Shown here: in pieces, positions 59,353 through 64,000 of the stretch
Layout: each line of letters opens with the position of its first letter
Position numbering within the stretch: the stretch's first letter is position 1
Assembly (NCBI GenBank): GCA_002224055.1
Contig: AZLU01000166.1
Span: forward strand, 28,613-92,612
DNA: 64,000 nucleotides
Reading direction: 5' to 3'
Origin: Pezizomycotina sp. ARF18
Lineage: Eukaryota > Ascomycota
Notes under the pieces: model-generated
Database searches by the model: none
What the model saw: only the letters and a program-made list of their open reading frames with translations
Told to the model about the DNA's origin: nothing
Program-made: the position numbers and the translations under genes

Positions 59353-60334
59353 CTAGATTCCTACTAATGCTAAAAATTTAGTATGCAGGAAATGCAGCCT
59401 GTTTAGGGATAGGATTTCTTGATGTTCTGTCGTGGTAACTCTCGAGGGCAGAGTCGAAAACACCACCCTTTCACTCGCATGGCTTCCTCCCACTTCATCA
59501 TATCCTTGAAAACCATGCATTTGCGTTGGCGCACTGCTCATGTATGCAGAATCTTGGATCTCATGCTCCTCGAAGCCTTGCGATTTAGTCTGGTAACTGT
59601 ATGATGGCGACTCGGCGGCGAAGGCCCGAGGCCTATCATACTATCGGTAAATGTGTCCGTATTCACTTCTGATACATTATATCCATTGCTAATTCAGCGG
59701 ATTCCCAGAGTAGTGTATAAGGTATTGGCTGCGGTTGAGATTGACATTGTTGTGAATGTTGTATACTGGTTGATTATAATCATGATAGGTGGATTCATGA
59801 AGCGCAATATTGATATGCTGTTTCACGAAGTCCAAAGAAGGCTGATCGAAGAAGAAATCATTCGCTGGATCGTTCTCAGAATTGACGAGCGGTGCGTCCG
59901 ACATGTTGGCTCGATAATCTGGGAACGTACTCATATGCGGCGGAGTGGATCGTCGATTTGACCTGTACGAAACTCAAATGGCATCGAACCTAAGAGAATC
60001 TGTGTGTCAACAGTCGCGGGATTTGAAAGTATATTATTGCCGTGATTCTCAAATCTCGGGGGCGGTTGTTCTGATGACGCTCGTTCATAAAAGGGTTCGT
60101 CCTGGTCACAATAACACGTAAAATTGCTGTCATTCTGCGATTACCTTCAGCGATCTTTATCGCACTTCTTCTCGTTCAACTCCTCTCAGCTTCCACACTC
60201 AGCAAAATCCCTTCCGTCGTATATGCGCCTCATGTCCATCTTTCTGCATTTCCAGCATTTTATACTTTTAAAACGGCCGTTCCAACTTCGCGATTCACCA
60301 TCGGCGAATGAGGTTCGAATACTTGTTGCTCCAT
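59353..60334 (-). CDS. Putative small Cys-cluster protein, fragmentary
   Basis: An ATG at 60334 and the next frame give a short head followed by FKSIKCWKCRKMDMRRIY, DGRDFAECGS and, after a stop or frame change, EELNEKKCDKD: Cys pairs spaced like a Zn2Cys6-type or related cluster. Downstream frames read FTCYCDQDEPFYERASSEQP, LLGSMPFEFRTGQIDDP and, after one more base shift, SDAPLVNSENDPANDFFFDQ with SLDFVKQHINIALHE, an acidic Asn/Asp-rich stretch, then EGGSHASERVVFSTLPSRV-like sequence to 59353. The mixture (Cys cluster plus acidic, polar tail) resembles fungal transcription regulators, but no family was recognised. Exon boundaries are not resolved. Confidence 0.32.
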
Positions 60335-63300
60335 CTCAGAGGAGGGGCTAGGCGTTTAGCCAGCTCGACTTCTAGATTCCGTTGGTTTGTGACGGCGCAG
60401 CCAATTCTCGTTGGTTAGTATCGGTTTAGTCAACCACGATGCAAATGAACATTAACGCTAACTATTTGCGCTAACGAATAACTATTACTTGGCAGTACTC
60501 TAGGGATACAAGAGTCCGCTTGGTAGGCTCTCTGTTTGGATCTTCCACAGTTTCGCCGTCGGATCTTCCGCGCCTCGTAACTCCTGTAAACCGCAAAGAC
60601 CTACGCACAAGACCACCCTGGCGCGAAGGAAGTAATCTTGATTATAGTTCTTCTACCTATCGCCTACTTCGAATGCTGAGCGCTATGGGCGTTTTCTAAA
60701 GATCTTTCACAAGCGGGGACGAAATTCTTGTTTAGAGATAAGGACAAGCCAACAAAGGAATTGAGTTCGATATGCTAAACACACCACGAATATTTCCGTC
60801 ATTTTCATTATATTTAAAACTCTATCTAAATACGCATTAGTAGAATACTGTCTTTCCTGTGCGAATGCTATAATTTACTACGAATTGGGTTATTTGCTTT
60901 TTTCAATCGCCCGAAGGAAAACTAGAAAATGGAAATGAAGCTTGATATGATAGATCGGGGAGAGCATAATGGGCAGAACACGACTACACGACAACCGGAA
61001 TCGGTCAGACAGGCCTTCCTCTTGAAAGTATTTTCACCGCCCCGAAATTCTATTACGATGAATAGTTCAGGACATTGGCGATCAGGAACAATTGACCTTA
61101 CAGACAAAGAGAGAAGAGCTCAAAGCCATCTATTAAACTATAGCAATATAGCAATCGTGACTTTTACTTTCCACGATCGATATCTCTATCTGTGATTAGA
61201 TCTCTATCCGTGCTTAGTCGCATACGTTATTGTCAATCAGAAAATTGACGGTTCGGACCACTAGACTTCACACCTACTACAACAACCCGCTGAGGGTACT
61301 AGGTGACAAAATATGGGTGACAGCTCGGGGTAGCCTATCCTCTGCCTTTCCTATTTGGACGTGGAGCTACTAATGCGACACGCGAACAGGAATAAGCCTC
61401 CCATAGTTAAAATAGGTTCGACTTTTCGACCAATGGCTCAAACTAGAAGCCTTGCCAATAAGACAATTGTTGGCTATTGCTATTCGATAAGCTCAGGGAC
61501 AAAAATGCTAAAAAAGGCAACAAAAAGATGGTGCATGATCAACTGGTCAATGGAAGAATCTTTGAAGGAGTGATCAATGGTTCGAAATACTGCTTTCCTT
61601 TCGTCTTACGCTGCTCTGTAAGGTCGTTCATGAGGCATGCTAACTGGACAACGGACGTTTGCGCATTGCCAAGGCCACGTCACCAAGCATCTCGCGAGAA
61701 GCAGATGAATTTTTCTACTATCCAAGGACAAAAGTCTGTCAACATTTTTCTTTTCCCCCAAATAATTGTTTCGGTATAGTTTCTTCGGTATAATTTTAAG
61801 CGAAACCAGCATTTTTATAAAAGTACAAAACAAAATTAACTACTATACGAGTAATACTGAATAAAAACATTTAAAAGCTGAAATTCTTGTAGATTATACT
61901 CAGAATAAGCGAAATATTCAATTTTATTTTAAATTACTTTGTGGTTGTTGAATTATAGCATTCTGAAAACCGGTATTTTGTATGGTAAATAGAAAATCTT
62001 GACATACTTTTGTCCTTTGATGTACATGGGGTTTTGCGGAATCTTGCTTGTGGCTTGACTTGGCGCATGAAAGTCGCTCGACCGAAGCGAAGTCGGCACG
62101 ATTTGCTTTGGCGAATGGGAATCTAGCGCCGTTCGCTTAATATAACGTGGGCGCCGAGTATGGAGATATGATCCCACGAATCGTTATCGCAATACAGGCA
62201 CCTATAGGATTGATTAATAATCTTATATAGGAACAGGGTAGTTTTTCTTAGGAGCTTGAAGGTTTGAAGTATAACAGCAAGTGTCGTGGAGCTAGGAGCC
62301 CATGGGCTTCTCTCTTTTCTCCGAATGTTATATGAAAAAAAACAGACAGGCTTACATCATGCGAGGCTGGGTCGCCTCAATTGCAGTGAGCACTCCCATT
62401 ACCAAAAGCGACGCCCTCGAGGAAAAGAATTATACACGCAATGAATTTGGACGGTAGTCAGGGACAAAATACTGCAGTTATAAAATGAAATCCAAATAGT
62501 TAGGGTTTGATGCCTCTTCAATTATATGCGGTTACAATTCGCCTCGAGCCTCCCGAACATATTAAAACATTACACTATAAATGTTATAGTCGCATTAATG
62601 AGTGATTGATCGGGCAGCGAGCCAGCGTATAGGCACTATCTGAAGCGAAAAAGATAATAATAATACAACTTTCAAACCGCAGCAGCGATTATGTATTATC
62701 CAGCGAATTTAAAAGCCACAGGGGCTGAATTCTTAGCTTTTGATATTTAAAGGGAAAGTGATAGACCATAAAAAGATTATAAAATCCAAGAGGGTAGAGA
62801 CAAAGTCTAAATAAGAGCCACTGAAGCATATATAAGTTCTCGCGTGGCCTTTATGCCCAAATATATTAACTAGAAATTAGCAGCATTTCTTAGGTAAGGG
62901 ATCGATGCCGTGGCCCGTCAGGTGCCCTTTGAAACGCATGAAAATAGATGGGCGTTTACATATATCAAGTCAAATTAAATCATATGTATTCACTAGTGAT
63001 CTCGTTTATCGAGCTGGTGAGCGCAATGAAAATCGTCGCTTTGTCACGGTACCTTTGACGCTGAAACACCAGTTTTCATCCCTTTGGCATTAATATTATC
63101 ATAAACTCGTTCAAGTTACTTCTTATCAGTTTAAATGATTTGTCAGAGGCTCTGAATTTTGGGCTGGTTGATAACAACGGCTACTACGTAGATCTGAAAA
63201 AGGTAAGGAAGTAGAACTCATAGCACTGCTTAAAATATCCTAGTGGGATGTATATATCGAGCTGACTAGAGAAAAAAATAATAACATAAAAACTTATCAC

Positions 63301-63560
63301 ATTTGGTTACAGCATTTAAATGGTAACACTGGAACATTAAAATATTTCCTAAAAGTCGCTCGTCGAAACATGAGGATTGAAGGACTGCTCCTTAAAGTGC
63401 TGCGAGAAGATGGAGCAAATTATCAAATGCATAGAGTTTGCATGATCCAAGGGCCTCCAGCGTCAAACCCAGGATCTGCAACTGGCCCTAACTTGTGAGT
63501 AGTCGACTTTCATCGGGCATGAATGGAGGCGACAAACATCGCGTCGAGCGAAATGGAGAG
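60335..63560. other. Long gene-free region containing an imperfect inverted repeat
   Basis: About 3.2 kb, AT-rich, with only short frames. The inverted repeat near 61.66-62.08 kb is its only structured feature. I found no terminal repeats or transposase. Confidence 0.5.
61660..62080. repeat. Imperfect inverted repeat, two arms of about 40-110 bp, ~200 bp spacer
   Basis: The reverse complement of about 61720-61765 (TGTTGACAGACTTTTGTCCT) matches TCTTGACATACTTTTGTCCT at about 61988-62020 with few mismatches. Weaker similarity appears to extend outward for ~60-70 bp (GCTTGGTGACGTGGCCTTGG against GTGGCTTGACTTGGCGCATG). Short translations of the two arms in opposite directions are also alike (GQKSVNIF and GQKYVKIF), suggesting two inverted copies of a former coding segment. 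Confidence 0.55.
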
Positions 63561-64000
63561 TCATATTTCCTAATATGGACTGTCTAGGGAGGATTTTCCA
63601 TGCTTGTTTCTGTATTTAGAATATCCAGTCCCGAAACACCCGCCGTGAGCCATGAAGCCTGAACAATGGCATCGAAGGTCTTGATCCTGCGGTCCATACC
63701 ACTTCTCGATATTTTGCAAAGCATAGTGCGACAGAGGCCTAGCATATAAGAGCAAACCTTGCTCTATTGAATCCGGTATCAAAGTCGTTTATGACCGCCA
63801 AAGTTTGTGGGTGATCCTTCCCAAGAGCTCCCCCGCCATGGACAAGCAATCTTTTATAATACTTGAACTCCAAGTAAGCATTTTCGTTTGTATTGAGTAG
63901 CCTAGCGTTTGGATGATTTTAACGCGCCGACCATATCGTTTGGGTATAAGTTCTGCCGTGCGGCGAGGTTTTCAAGAAAGCGGTTCTCGAGTTCTGCTGG
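63561..64000 (-). CDS. TPR-repeat protein related to the Clr5-TPR gene, 3' part, cut by right edge
   Basis: Minus-strand frames from the right edge read AELENRFLENLAARQNLYPN DMVGALKS, RLLNTNENAYLEFKYYKRLL, GALGKDHPQTLAVINDF and LLLYARPLSHYALQNIEKWY GPQD. These align segment by segment with the TPR part of the Clr5 protein at 44.2-47.1 kb (AEELDANFSRI..., HPQTLRVIADV, LYARPLSHYALKVSENWFGP). The order and spacing are the same, so this is a paralogue on the same strand whose 5' part, possibly with a Clr5 domain, lies beyond the window. Three or more one-base frame changes occur; the true stop is not resolved. Confidence 0.6.

Noticed and set aside
60301-60330. GGTTCGAAT word as a tRNA B-box
   Set aside because: No matching acceptor or anticodon arms around it; it lies within the presumed start region of another gene.
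1-64000. A biosynthetic gene cluster or a CRISPR-like array
   Set aside because: No PKS, NRPS, terpene cyclase or cluster transporter was recognised, and no regularly spaced direct repeats exist; the LaeA-like methyltransferase alone is not evidence of a cluster.

Overview
This window looks like nuclear DNA of a filamentous ascomycete (Pezizomycotina; a Leotiomycete-type fungus is my guess, not shown). The evidence is short GT-AG introns of 50-110 nt with internal CTAAC/CTAAT branch points, and families typical of these fungi: BIM1-like/X325 secreted protein, PTH11-type fungal rhodopsin domain, LaeA-like methyltransferase, Clr5 domain, DUF6604, NLR-type winged-helix plus ankyrin proteins, F-box proteins, GPI-anchored Ser/Thr-rich proteins. 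There is no bacterial operon structure, and I saw no rRNA, tRNA, CRISPR array or intact transposon.

Layout. 0-3.2 kb: a BIM1-like secreted protein cut by the left edge (-) and a GPI-anchored secreted protein (+). 3.6-5.1 kb: two F-box-related pieces (-). 6.7-9.4 kb: an unrecognised secreted protein (+) and a broken subtilisin-like peptidase (-). 10.9-13.1 kb: an NLR-derived winged-helix/ankyrin protein (+). 14.9-15.8 kb: a Cdc25/Acr2-type rhodanese protein (+). 18.6-25.1 kb: a Ser/Gly-rich protein with a C-terminal Cys module (-), a large membrane protein with an ectodomain (-), and a PTH11-like receptor (-) whose 3' end is tandemly duplicated. 28.9-30.1 kb: a mucin-like secreted protein (-). 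32.6-34.8 kb: a Pro/Gln-rich ankyrin protein (+). 36.1-37.4 kb: a LaeA-like methyltransferase (+). 38.5-38.8 kb: a small conserved-looking ORF without a start (+). 39.3-42.2 kb: a DUF6604 protein (-). 44.2-47.1 kb: a Clr5-TPR protein (-), with a second TPR relative entering from the right edge at 63.6-64 kb. 49.6-51.5 kb: a Cys-rich/Gln-rich/ankyrin protein (+). 53.2-54.2 kb: another NLR-derived piece (-). 57.2-58.2 kb: a methyltransferase-like membrane protein (-). 59.4-60.3 kb: a possible Cys-cluster protein (-). The rest is AT-rich, gene-free sequence with mononucleotide tracts and a few repeats.

How the genes fit together. This is not a metabolic cluster. It is an accessory-type neighbourhood rich in secreted and surface proteins, receptor-like membrane proteins and repeat-domain (ankyrin, TPR) proteins of the kind linked to fungal non-self recognition and signalling. 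That functional link is inference.

Reliability. Nearly every recognisable gene is interrupted by single-base frame changes, several at homopolymers, while family motifs continue in the next frame. The two copies of the 175-bp tandem repeat differ by about eight 1-nt indels and only one substitution. This points to uncorrected long-read consensus errors at least as much as to real decay, so gene coordinates are the span of recognisable coding sequence, not clean open frames.
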